A stretch of DNA of 10,225 bases from assembly GCA_900551265.1 (NCBI GenBank), contig URVL01000071.1:1-10225 (forward strand). Reading direction: 5' to 3'. The translations under genes were made by a program, and so were the position numbers. Source of the DNA: an uncultured Eubacteriales bacterium. Its GTDB lineage: Bacteria; Bacillota; Clostridia; Oscillospirales; QAMX01. Position 1 is the stretch's first letter. Every line of letters begins with the position of its first letter. This document shows positions 1 through 6,556 of this stretch, one piece after another. The notes beneath the pieces are model-generated. The model saw nothing but the letters and a program-made list of their open reading frames with translations, was not told where the DNA came from and searched no databases.

Positions 1-37
1 CCACGCAGCATGAAGCGGCATAGGCATTTGGGCAATA

Positions 38-700
38 TTATTGATTTACAAACTCAATATTGAGATTGCCATTATTAACAGATACATTTAATGTCTTTTC
101 TCCCTCGTCTTTATTATCCGGCAAATTGCTCTCGCCTTTTTTGATTTCTGTATGAATGGCAAAGTCGTCATAACTGCCTGTAACTGCTCCCGAAATATTC
201 CCGTTTTTGCTCGTCAAGGATAGAGATTTTCCTACATTCAAGTTTTCAAAAGTGATATTTCCACCGTTAGAAGAAAGGCTGATATTTCCTGTCACGCTCA
301 AAGTGGGGAGTGTAATGTCCTCGTTTGTTGTGGAGAGCGTAAGATTTTCTAAAAGTGCGTCCGGTAGCTGCAACGATATTTTCCGTTCTTCGGCAGAGGG
401 TTTTCCCCCAATATAATCCGTCCACTCTTTATCACTTGCGCTTGCCATAACCAGCACATTTTCATCAGAAACAGAAATATCGTAATACTCTTTGCTGTTT
501 TCAGAATATTGAATATAAACTTGTTCGTCTTCTGACAACGACACCTCAATTTCTCGATTCTCCACATCAAGATTAATTTCATTGATTTGTGTATCCGATG
601 TGTAGTTTTTTTCTTCAAAAGGTTCGCTGTTATTCGAACAGCCTGACAAAAGGAAACTGCTCAATACAAGAGACAGCACAAGTACAATAACTTTCTTCAT
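38..700 (-). CDS. DUF4097-type surface lipoprotein
   Basis: Predicted lipoprotein of 220 residues. Residues 1-21 form a lipoprotein signal peptide: a KK start, a hydrophobic stretch at 4-19, and the lipobox LSGC with the lipidated cysteine at 21. After a short polar linker, residues about 40-220 are a series of short beta-strand repeats with recurring Asn-Gly turns (SSNGGNITF, TSKNGNISG, VNNGNLNIEF), the pattern of the DUF4097 putative adhesin/beta-solenoid family. The start is supported by GGAGG seven bases upstream. It is the last gene of the operon that starts with the ABC ATPase, 31 bases after the acetyltransferase. No terminator is visible in the 37 bases left to the window edge. The molecular role of DUF4097 proteins is poorly defined; an envelope-anchored partner of the ABC transporter is my inference from context. 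Confidence 0.8.
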   Translation of the reverse strand: MKKVIVLVLSLVLSSFLLSGCSNNSEPFEEKNYTSDTQINEINLDVENREIEVSLSEDEQVYIQYSENSKEYYDISVSDENVLVMASASDKEWTDYIGGKPSAEERKISLQLPDALLENLTLSTTNEDITLPTLSVTGNISLSSNGGNITFENLNVGKSLSLTSKNGNISGAVTGSYDDFAIHTEIKKGESNLPDNKDEGEKTLNVSVNNGNLNIEFVNQ

Positions 701-731
701 AGTGATTCCTCCATAGTTTTATCAATTGAAA

Positions 732-1181
732 TTACAAATTTAATTCATAGCAAGATTCATCATTACTCGTCTTTCCTGTGAACTGAAATCCGAAAGAAAG
801 GCCCTGTTTTTTCGCAATTTCATTTGCGGCATCTATCCTCAAGATTACGTTCTTAACGCCTTGAATTTTCAGGCCTTTCAAGATATGCGCTAAGGCTTTT
901 TCCTCAAGCCCTTTTTGTTGAAATTGATAGTCTATCATAAAGCGGCAGATGGTCACTGTATCGGCCTGATCTTCTTCACGCTGATACATAAAAAAACCAA
1001 TCAGCGCATTGTTGTTATAAATAGCGTTGGGGTGCATTTCCGGATCATATTTTGCTTCCGCTATGGAAATTGCATTGCAGCGTAAATATTCTTCCATAGT
1101 CGTGCCCACGCGATTCTGATTTGCCGTTAATTTGCACACATCCAATATATTTTGTGCGTCAACTGCTTTTATCCGAACCAT
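732..1181 (-). CDS. GNAT family N-acetyltransferase, BltD-like
   Basis: Cytoplasmic acetyltransferase of 149 residues that should transfer acetyl from acetyl-CoA to an amine. The GNAT layout is recognisable: a beta strand with IGFFMY (61-66), then the FMID strand (81-84) leading into the pyrophosphate-binding loop and helix (Q88 to about 101), and a late helix with N120 and GLSFGF (127-132), matching the usual N-x-x-A...GF ending. The pattern recalls BltD of Bacillus subtilis, a spermine/spermidine acetyltransferase encoded beside a MerR-controlled transporter. The acetyl-CoA motif is imperfect: Q88-Q-K-G91-L-E93 has Glu where Gly or Ala is usual. The start is supported by AGAGGAA five bases upstream. 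It lies 15 bases after the permease gene and is probably co-transcribed. The substrate is not readable; a polyamine or a drug amine is a guess from the BltD likeness. Confidence 0.8.
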   Translation of the reverse strand: MVRIKAVDAQNILDVCKLTANQNRVGTTMEEYLRCNAISIAEAKYDPEMHPNAIYNNNALIGFFMYQREEDQADTVTICRFMIDYQFQQKGLEEKALAHILKGLKIQGVKNVILRIDAANEIAKKQGLSFGFQFTGKTSNDESCYELNL

Positions 1182-1196
1182 GGCTATTCCTCTTAA

Positions 1197-1844
1197 CTAT
1201 AACGTCTTTCTTTTTAAGACCGCAAGCCCTCCGAGAGATAATGCGGTACTTAGTAACAGACAAATACAAATGTGCAGGAGCGCATTGCTGTTAAGCATAA
1301 TCATCTGAAAAAATTCGGATAAAAGAGCCCGCAATGATGCGACCGGCGTAAAAACACAAATAATTGCAACAAACACCGCGTCAGCCAGCCACCCATACCA
1401 CCGTGTCTGCATGGATAACAGTACATGGAGGAAAAACATAACAAGCAGTAAAAAGACCATCTGCTGTAATCCGGCAACGATTATCCCGTTTTCCGTCCAT
1501 TTACACACGTCCATCATATTAATCACTGTTTGCGCTGCATATATGGGGTCGATCAATAAATGTATGACTATGTTGACAAGAGAAATACAAAATGCCAAAA
1601 ACCCATAGCTGATTAGACAACCGAAAAAGTAATCTTTTTTGCTCGCGCCCAAATGCATTAACTTTGTGAAATCATAAAGCACAAAAAAGAATGGGGTTAA
1701 CACAGCAAGCAGCCAGGTATAATTTCCGTTACTCAAAACAACATCACCGGAAGATGTGGCGCAAAGTACCACCAGAGCTGTGATAATGAAACCGATTTTA
1801 TTGCTTGCAAGCAGACGTTTTACGATCGCAAAAATAGCTGTCAT
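1197..1844 (-). CDS. ABC-2 type transporter permease
   Basis: Integral membrane protein of 215 residues with about six hydrophobic segments (roughly 15-31, 42-58, 72-98, 120-144, 151-170 and 188-210) and a basic C-terminus (KRKTL). It has no extracytoplasmic domain of notable size. This is the layout of small ABC-2-like permeases that pair with a single ATPase to export drugs, peptides or lipids. Its ATG overlaps the stop of the ATPase gene by four bases (ATGA), and its ribosome-binding site AAGGAGG sits inside the end of that gene, nine bases before the start. The two genes are therefore translationally coupled and their products almost certainly form one transporter. The transported substrate cannot be deduced from the sequence. 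Confidence 0.85.
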   Translation of the reverse strand: MTAIFAIVKRLLASNKIGFIITALVVLCATSSGDVVLSNGNYTWLLAVLTPFFFVLYDFTKLMHLGASKKDYFFGCLISYGFLAFCISLVNIVIHLLIDPIYAAQTVINMMDVCKWTENGIIVAGLQQMVFLLLVMFFLHVLLSMQTRWYGWLADAVFVAIICVFTPVASLRALLSEFFQMIMLNSNALLHICICLLLSTALSLGGLAVLKRKTL

Positions 1845-2692
1845 CTTGTTGCACCTCCTTTATGTCCGACCATTTGTATAAAGAAATCCTGCAGGGACAG
1901 CGGTTGAATTTCCAATGAGGCAGATGGTTCCGGCGGGTTGTCAAAGATATAGCTTGTTACAAGACCGCCAACGGTATCTTCTCCGATGATATTTCGGTTT
2001 TGAGTTGCGGCTTCCACGTCTTTTTGAAGTCCGCTGACACGAAACGCCTTCCTCTCAACCGATTGCAATGTATCAAAAAAACACACGCTTCCTCTATCGA
2101 TAATGATCAACTTTTGAATCGTCCTTGCAATTTCTTCAATGATATGGGTAGAAACGATAATTGTTCGCGGGTGTTTCTGAAAACTTTCTGTCAGCATATC
2201 ATAAAATTCCACACGCATAATGGCGTCGAAGCCAAGAACAGGCTCGTCTAAAAGAATAACACGCTTATTGCTTGCCAAACAGATAATCGTAGACACCATT
2301 GTTTTCATGCCGAGAGACAGATGATGGAACTTCTTTTTCTCGTCCAACTCAAAACGTTCCATCATTTCCGAAGCAAAGTCATAATCATAGTTTGGGTTTA
2401 CTTCGGAAGCAATCCGCAGCAGCTTCCGTACTGAAAGATTAAAATGTTTTGCAAAGTTTTCGATGTAACTAACGCCTGTGTCCAATGTGGACGTTGTTAT
2501 TGTCTTTCCATCAACTTTAATCATGCCGTTTGTAATGTTCTGATATCCGGCAATCGATTTGAGAAGCGTTGTCTTGCCTGCGCCGTTTCTGCCCAGCAAA
2601 CAGTAGATCCCCGGTTCGTCAATCGACAAGGTAATGTTTTTTAGTACAGTTGCCTGCCCGTACTGTTTTGTTACTTGTTTGAGTTCTATCAT
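1841..2692 (-). CDS. ABC transporter ATP-binding protein
   Basis: ATPase subunit of 283 residues that powers the membrane partner encoded next. Motifs in order: Walker A GRNGAGKTT at 34-42, signature LSLGM at 125-129 (a divergent form of LSGGQ), Walker B VILLDE at 145-150 followed by P151, and the switch histidine H183 in STH. The remainder, about 215-283, is a C-terminal extension as seen in many ABC-2 exporter ATPases. I chose the ATG at 2692 because AGGAGGA (2701-2707) lies eight bases upstream and the protein then begins MIELKQVTK, the usual first strand. A longer frame from 2740 would bury the ribosome-binding site inside the gene. It is the first gene of the operon driven by the MerR-type promoter at 2759-2789. 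Confidence 0.92.
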   Translation of the reverse strand: MIELKQVTKQYGQATVLKNITLSIDEPGIYCLLGRNGAGKTTLLKSIAGYQNITNGMIKVDGKTITTSTLDTGVSYIENFAKHFNLSVRKLLRIASEVNPNYDYDFASEMMERFELDEKKKFHHLSLGMKTMVSTIICLASNKRVILLDEPVLGFDAIMRVEFYDMLTESFQKHPRTIIVSTHIIEEIARTIQKLIIIDRGSVCFFDTLQSVERKAFRVSGLQKDVEAATQNRNIIGEDTVGGLVTSYIFDNPPEPSASLEIQPLSLQDFFIQMVGHKGGATR

Positions 2693-2727
2693 CCGGCCAT
2701 TCCTCCTAAACAGCATTGCAATATCTA

Positions 2728-2756
2728 TTGCTTTTCGCAATATCGTATGCTAAAAT
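2728..2756 (+). promoter_or_regulatory. Putative promoter of merR
   Basis: TTGCTT (2728-2733), a 17-base spacer, then TAAAAT (2751-2756) point toward merR and would start transcription near 2763, about 42 bases before its ATG. The core overlaps the start region and -10 of the opposing ABC promoter, so RNA polymerase could hardly occupy both at once. Confidence 0.5.
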
Positions 2757-2758
2757 GG

Positions 2759-2789
2759 ATTATAAACCTTTGTATAACACAAAAGTCAA
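2759..2789 (-). promoter_or_regulatory. MerR-type promoter of the ABC operon
   Basis: On the minus strand, -35 TTGACT (2784-2789) and -10 TATAAT (2759-2764) are both close to consensus but separated by 19 bases instead of 17. Such an over-long spacer is the hallmark of promoters activated by MerR-family proteins, which untwist the spacer when ligand is bound. The transcript would start near 2752, about 60 bases before the ATPase start codon. The matching inverted repeat lies in the spacer (see the operator entry). Confidence 0.75.
2766..2786. promoter_or_regulatory. Putative MerR operator dyad
   Basis: Imperfect inverted repeat ACCTTTGT-N5-ACAAAAGT, with seven of eight positions paired. It lies almost wholly inside the 19-base spacer of the ABC-operon promoter, where MerR-family dimers bind. 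It also falls just downstream of the expected start of merR transcription (near 2763), so the same bound dimer could activate the operon and repress its own gene. The position and symmetry are seen directly; binding is inferred. Confidence 0.65.
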
Positions 2790-2804
2790 TAGGGGAAAAT
2801 AGAA

Positions 2805-3587
2805 ATGAAGAAATATTTTTCAGTTGGAGAAGCCGCAAAGGCTGTCCATACAACGAGCGAAACGCTGCGGCATTATGACCGCATTGGATTAGTAAAACCA
2901 AGCAAAAAAGACGAATGGACCAGGTATCGTTATTACACCGAGCAGGATATCGTTCGGTTGAATACTGTACGTGCTTTACAACTTATGGACTTGCCTTTGC
3001 AGGAGATCAAAAAGGTTTTAGAATATGACGATCTAGAAAAGATTGTGGACTTCTTAGCGCAGGCAGAAAAAAAGGCTGATGAAAAAATAACAGCACTCCA
3101 GTACAGCAAATCAAAGATTCAGTTAGCAAAAGCGGATTATGAAAAAAAATTGCAGGGACAGCAAAAGTTCAATGGTATTTTTCTCAAAGATGTTCCAGAG
3201 CGCGTCATCCTGCTTTCAGACACCTTAGAAGTGCCGACACTCGATAACCTGTGGAATTATCTCAATCATTTTTATGAAAAAGTGACGCCTGCCTTGACAG
3301 AGCAATTTTCCTTTGAGGATTTAGCAGGTATCTATACCAGCAATGGCGTATCGAGGCTCTTCGCCGTTTGTACTCGTTATGTAAATGTAGACGGATTAAA
3401 GGTACTGCCAAAAGGAAAATACTTATGTGCTAACTGCACGGAAGAAACTAGAGAACAAATGTTGCGCGAATTAATACACATGGCCAAAACGAAATATGAC
3501 GTAGAACCGACATTTACAGTACAGCTCATTGTTGTGTCAGGTATCTTGCTATGGAATTACGAAGTACAGGTTTATGTGGATAGATAG
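2805..3587 (+). CDS. MerR-family multidrug-type transcriptional activator
   Basis: DNA-binding regulator of 260 residues. Residues 4-30 form the MerR helix-turn-helix (FSVGEAAKAVHTTSETLRHYD, then RIGLVKP), followed by the wing (RYRYYTEQD, about 40-48). A long dimerisation helix spans about 78-115. Residues about 120-260 form a C-terminal ligand-binding region whose end (GKYLCANC..., then WNYEVQVYV) resembles the GyrI-like domain of BmrR-type multidrug sensors. No metal-binding cysteine cluster of the MerR/CueR kind is evident. The start is supported by AGGGG nine bases upstream. It diverges from the ABC operon, and the shared intergenic region carries a 19-base-spacer promoter with a dyad, so it very probably activates that operon when it binds a small, perhaps cationic or hydrophobic, ligand. 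Confidence 0.9.
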   Translation: MKKYFSVGEAAKAVHTTSETLRHYDRIGLVKPSKKDEWTRYRYYTEQDIVRLNTVRALQLMDLPLQEIKKVLEYDDLEKIVDFLAQAEKKADEKITALQYSKSKIQLAKADYEKKLQGQQKFNGIFLKDVPERVILLSDTLEVPTLDNLWNYLNHFYEKVTPALTEQFSFEDLAGIYTSNGVSRLFAVCTRYVNVDGLKVLPKGKYLCANCTEETREQMLRELIHMAKTKYDVEPTFTVQLIVVSGILLWNYEVQVYVDR

Positions 3588-3757
3588 CGTACATGTATTT
3601 GGAGCTTCGTTGGAAAACTAAAACAAAACGGAAATAGGCGGACAGCCTCAGGGAAAAAAGCAGGACGGTATGGCAAAATGCCATACCGTCCTGCAAAATA
3701 CAGTTGCTTCCTTTCTAGATACGTGCCCACAATACGCCAGGTATTTTAGATTTTCCC
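3588..3757. other. Convergent intergenic region
   Basis: About 170 bases between the ends of merR and the FliB-like gene. Its only clear content is the hairpin terminator at 3654-3694. There is no T-tract on the + side, so no specific terminator for merR is visible. Base composition changes across this stretch from AT-richer on the left to GC-richer on the right. Confidence 0.6.
3654..3694 (-). terminator. Rho-independent terminator of the minus-strand cluster
   Basis: A perfect 16-bp stem (3660-3675 with 3679-3694) closes a 3-base AAA loop. Read on the minus strand it is followed directly by six T (complement of the A-run at 3654-3659). It lies 64 bases beyond the stop of the FliB-like gene. 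On the + strand the stem is followed by AAAATAC, so as a canonical terminator it acts in only one direction. Confidence 0.9.
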
Positions 3758-4759
3758 TTACTGTTCTTCTGAATTTTCAAACGTTTCCCACAACATGTCA
3801 TAAACCGCATCCATATTGTCCTGCGAATACTCAATTTCTGCGGAGTACATACGAAAGAGTTCCGTCTGATCACAGACAGAAAAGCCATCGTACTTTTCAT
3901 ACCAGGCTGCGCCTGCCAAACGTAAAAAGCGGCAAGATAAAACCGCAAAAGCCACTTTGCCCGCCAAATCGCCGTCTTCAAGCGCCTCCGGCACATGACG
4001 GTAAAGAAAATATGCAAGCATATTCTGATACTCGGCCTTTCGTTCCATCATACGGCGCTCAAACGCTGAACGGTCCGCTGTTTTCCCATACGTAAGCACG
4101 ATATGCAGCACATCCGTCCAAGTCTCATCCAAACGTTCAAGATCCAGATAAAACAACGCCCACTCCTCTGCCGTGCGGTTCGGGATAGTTGTATCTGCCA
4201 GCCGCAAAACTTCACGTTCCATTTCGTCCAAGGAACGATCGTCCTGGTAGACCGCCGAAAAGAGGCGGTCCCGCAATTGATAGAGCAGATCCGCCCAATT
4301 CCGCTCGCGTCTCTGTTCCTCCGTAAGAACAGGCGGCTCTGCGGCCTTCCCGCAATCCATACCATTGTGTATGAGCACAAGCGGCGTACGTTGGGATAAC
4401 ATCAGTCGCGCAGCCTCTTCGCAGCACGCGCCAAGCCCCATCTCAACCCGATCCGGCCAGAAATTTCGAAAACGCGGATGGTCCCGGCAAATCTGGCAAA
4501 GATAATCCTGTCCCTGCGTCAACAGCAAAGCGCACAGGTTCTCGCCGGTCAGGCAGGGACAGCGGCCCTCGTCATCCAGAATAAAATGCGGCGGGTCTCC
4601 CGCAATTTGACGGCGCAGGCGGTCTCCCAATTCCCCGGGAATTTTCTGATACCGCGCCGCAGTTTCTTCGTCAATGTCAATTTTCCATCCAATGCAGCAG
4701 TTATGCCGGCATGCGTCGGCGACGCACTGGAATTCTTCATAATAGGCTGGGACAATCAT
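3758..4759 (-). CDS. FliB-like (flagellin lysine N-methylase family) cysteine-rich protein
   Basis: Protein of 333 residues with a cysteine-rich N-terminal third: C12, C17, C21-C22, C67, C69, C76, C88, C91 and C112-C113. The arrangement (PAYYEEFQC...CRHNCCIGW, then RCPCL...LC...LCQICRDHPRF...GACCEEAARL) is that of proteins annotated as flagellin lysine-N-methylase FliB or YkgJ-type CxxCxxCC proteins, thought to bind metal or an iron-sulfur cluster. The C-terminal two thirds is helical and poorly conserved. In Salmonella FliB methylates flagellin lysines, but the homologues widespread in Clostridia often lie away from flagellar genes, and no flagellin gene is seen here, so the substrate is open. 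The ribosome-binding site is weak (AAGAGG, 11 bases upstream). It is last in a minus-strand cluster, 64 bases after the nitroreductase gene. Confidence 0.8.
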   Translation of the reverse strand: MIVPAYYEEFQCVADACRHNCCIGWKIDIDEETAARYQKIPGELGDRLRRQIAGDPPHFILDDEGRCPCLTGENLCALLLTQGQDYLCQICRDHPRFRNFWPDRVEMGLGACCEEAARLMLSQRTPLVLIHNGMDCGKAAEPPVLTEEQRRERNWADLLYQLRDRLFSAVYQDDRSLDEMEREVLRLADTTIPNRTAEEWALFYLDLERLDETWTDVLHIVLTYGKTADRSAFERRMMERKAEYQNMLAYFLYRHVPEALEDGDLAGKVAFAVLSCRFLRLAGAAWYEKYDGFSVCDQTELFRMYSAEIEYSQDNMDAVYDMLWETFENSEEQ

Positions 4760-4823
4760 GGTCTAAAGCGCCTCTTTTTCCTTTTTTACAACCAACCGGG
4801 ACATTATCGGGAACTCCTTTCCT

Positions 4824-5387
4824 TCAAAGAAGAATATCCTCCAGTACGCGCTTCGGCACATGCAGTGTGCCATCCTGCGTTAAATGGTACTTGTAACGGC
4901 CCTCTTCCATGGGATAAATCTCTGAATTTTGCGCCGGATACCCCATAGCGATAGCCAGCACAGGCACGATCGGTTCCGGCAGTGCAAGCGATGCCTTTAG
5001 TCCGGGCTTGTCATGCAGCGCCATCAGACAAGTGGCGACACCCTTTTCCCACGCTGCCAGTGCAATTGTCTGTGCAGCGATTCCCACGTCAATATCATAG
5101 TTCTGCGGACGGATTGACGTATCAGCCGTAATGATGATATACGCCGTAGGGCGTTCATCTGGCGCCGGATCACCTGCGGGCGCAATGGCAACTGCCCAGC
5201 GCAGGTATGGGAAGACTGCGTCCACATGCGCCTGATCCACAATCTTATATTTTAAAGGCTGCATATTCGCGGAACAGGGACCTACCCGCGCGTCGTCTAC
5301 CAACTCACGCAAAATAGCAAGCGAAACAGGTTCCTGTGTAAATTTTCGGATTGTGCGGCGTGTGTGAATTGTGTCTTTTACAGTCAT
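4824..5387 (-). CDS. Nitroreductase family FMN oxidoreductase
   Basis: Flavoprotein of 187 residues, short for the family but complete. The N-terminal HTRRTIRKF (8-16) supplies the FMN-phosphate-binding arginines of the nitroreductase fold. GPCSANMQPLKY (36-47) matches the family's P-S-x-x-N-x-Q-P segment. DIDVGIAAQTIALAAWEKGV (98-117) is the usual buried helix, and AIAMGYPAQN (145-154) the late strand and turn. Such enzymes use NAD(P)H to reduce nitro compounds, quinones or enones; the natural substrate cannot be told. The start is supported by GGAGGT six bases upstream. It begins 22 bases after the stop of the upstream phosphotransferase gene, so the two are probably co-transcribed. Confidence 0.9.
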   Translation of the reverse strand: MTVKDTIHTRRTIRKFTQEPVSLAILRELVDDARVGPCSANMQPLKYKIVDQAHVDAVFPYLRWAVAIAPAGDPAPDERPTAYIIITADTSIRPQNYDIDVGIAAQTIALAAWEKGVATCLMALHDKPGLKASLALPEPIVPVLAIAMGYPAQNSEIYPMEEGRYKYHLTQDGTLHVPKRVLEDILL

Positions 5388-5409
5388 ATATAGACCTCCG
5401 GGTTTTCCT

Positions 5410-6315
5410 TTATACTTTACTCAGCAGCCAATTTGTATCGGCCGTCATCTTATGAAGGATGCCGCCAACCCGCTCGGGCGGGTTGTCATGCAAATACCGA
5501 TGCCAGAACAAAAACGCGGCATTCAGCGATGAAAGCGTCATATCGCACCGAATCGTTTCTGGATCGGCAGAGATTCCAATTGCCTCAGCGGCAGCACAGT
5601 AGCTCTCGATCAGCGCATCCGCATTCAGCGAAGCGCCGTCGGCCGACAAACGGCTAAGGAAAAATGCAATATCTCCGGCAGGCGTTCCAATATTCACGCT
5701 CTGCCAGTCGCAAACAAGAAGTTCGCCGCGTTCATTCAACAGCAGGTTATCGCAGTGAAAGTCTCCATGCGTCAGCATGCAAGTCTGCGGATGAAAACAC
5801 TCGTTGACCATATCAAAGTGTTTCGCTACAAACGCAGCGTCGCCGGTATTAAATCGGCCCCCATGTTCTGCAAGCACACTTTTCCATCCCTCCAGGCATT
5901 CCTGCAGACGCTCCGGCGGCAGGGCAGTATAAAAGCGCTTTGGCGCATCCAGAAAATCCGGCACAGGAAGGGCATGAATTTGAGCCAATATCTGCATGAT
6001 CCCGGCCAGCCGGGGGACCGCCTCCTCGTGCTCCAACATTCGGTAACGCCGCAACAGCAATACGACCTCATGCGGAGTCCGGCGCTCGTAGAGCAGCTCC
6101 GGCACCCACGAGACCCGCTTTTCGCGAAACCAGTCATACATCCGCGCTTCCGTTACGTAGGAATCCCAAATCCCCGCGCAAGAAAGTGCCTCGCGCCGGG
6201 CATGCTTCAAAAGCATATCATGGCCGACCGCGTAAACATCTGCGCCGCTTTTCCCTACGCTAATCTTCTGATGCGTATGTCCCTGCAAAAATGCAGGGAT
6301 ATCGCCTACCCTCAT
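5410..6315 (-). CDS. Aminoglycoside phosphotransferase (APH)/choline kinase-like kinase
   Basis: Soluble small-molecule kinase of 301 residues with the protein-kinase-like APH fold. K37 in MLLKHAR is the probable ATP-binding lysine and E56 in the following helix its partner. The catalytic loop is HGDFHCDN (183-190), with D185 as catalytic base and N190 as metal ligand. The metal-binding aspartate is D203 in VCDWQSVNIG, followed by GDIAFFL (214-220). These motifs are intact, so an active ATP-dependent phosphotransferase is expected. The family contains antibiotic-resistance kinases as well as many sugar, choline and nucleoside kinases; nothing here shows that it acts on aminoglycosides. The start has AGGAGG seven bases upstream; the ATG five bases earlier would meet a stop two codons on. 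It is the first gene of the minus-strand cluster, read from the promoter at 6346-6375. Confidence 0.88.
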   Translation of the reverse strand: MRVGDIPAFLQGHTHQKISVGKSGADVYAVGHDMLLKHARREALSCAGIWDSYVTEARMYDWFREKRVSWVPELLYERRTPHEVVLLLRRYRMLEHEEAVPRLAGIMQILAQIHALPVPDFLDAPKRFYTALPPERLQECLEGWKSVLAEHGGRFNTGDAAFVAKHFDMVNECFHPQTCMLTHGDFHCDNLLLNERGELLVCDWQSVNIGTPAGDIAFFLSRLSADGASLNADALIESYCAAAEAIGISADPETIRCDMTLSSLNAAFLFWHRYLHDNPPERVGGILHKMTADTNWLLSKV

Positions 6316-6345
6316 CCCATGTCCTCCTGTTTTGTAACTTGAATT

Positions 6346-6375
6346 ATTTTAACATGGAAAACTGTAAAACGTCAA
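6346..6375 (-). promoter_or_regulatory. Putative promoter of the kinase-nitroreductase-FliB-like cluster
   Basis: On the minus strand, -35 TTGACG (6370-6375), an 18-base spacer, then -10 TAAAAT (6346-6351). Transcription would begin near 6339, leaving a leader of about 24 bases that contains the AGGAGG of the kinase gene. No operator dyad is obvious. Confidence 0.55.
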
Positions 6376-6402
6376 ATCAATTCCAAGTATATATTGATGT
6401 CC

Positions 6403-6432
6403 GTTCCGGCATACCGGAGCTCTTTTTATTTC
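6403..6432 (+). terminator. Terminator-like hairpin without an upstream gene
   Basis: GTTCCGG (6403-6409) pairs with CCGGAGC (6414-6420) around the loop CATA, with one G-T pair. It is followed by TCTTTTTATTTC on the + strand. This is a short but plausible Rho-independent terminator. No + strand gene lies before it, so it may stop antisense transcription from entering the heat-shock operon, or end a small transcript I cannot identify. Confidence 0.45.
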
Positions 6433-6556
6433 TTCCTTTCTATACTTTTGGGACGTAATTGTGGACATTTTCGGCTACTATTGATAGAAACAATTTGTTC
6501 TGCGTATACTATACAGGTAACATTATATACAAAATATAAATTCTTTCCACAACCTC

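Noticed and set aside
2693..2740. 16-residue N-terminal extension of the ABC ATPase
   Set aside because: It would include the AGGAGGA that serves the ATG at 2692, and the extension adds residues not expected before the first strand of the domain.
3660..3694. 16-bp inverted repeat as a transposon end or CRISPR-like repeat
   Set aside because: It is a single hairpin with a T-tract on one strand at the end of a gene cluster, which is fully explained as a terminator; no second copy or transposase is present.
3670..4095. Plus-strand open frame of 141 codons downstream of merR
   Set aside because: It begins inside the terminator hairpin, is antisense to the FliB-like gene, and shows no recognisable domain.
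4478..4948. Plus-strand open frame of 156 codons across the FliB-like and nitroreductase genes
   Set aside because: It is antisense to two well-supported genes, has no family signature, and ends inside the nitroreductase gene.
5755..6342. Plus-strand open frame of 195 codons opposite the kinase gene
   Set aside because: The minus-strand kinase has all catalytic motifs and a good ribosome-binding site; the opposite frame has neither.
6354..6458. 34-codon plus-strand open frame spanning the orphan hairpin
   Set aside because: No ribosome-binding site precedes the ATG, and the hairpin and T-run lie inside it, so it is unlikely to be translated.
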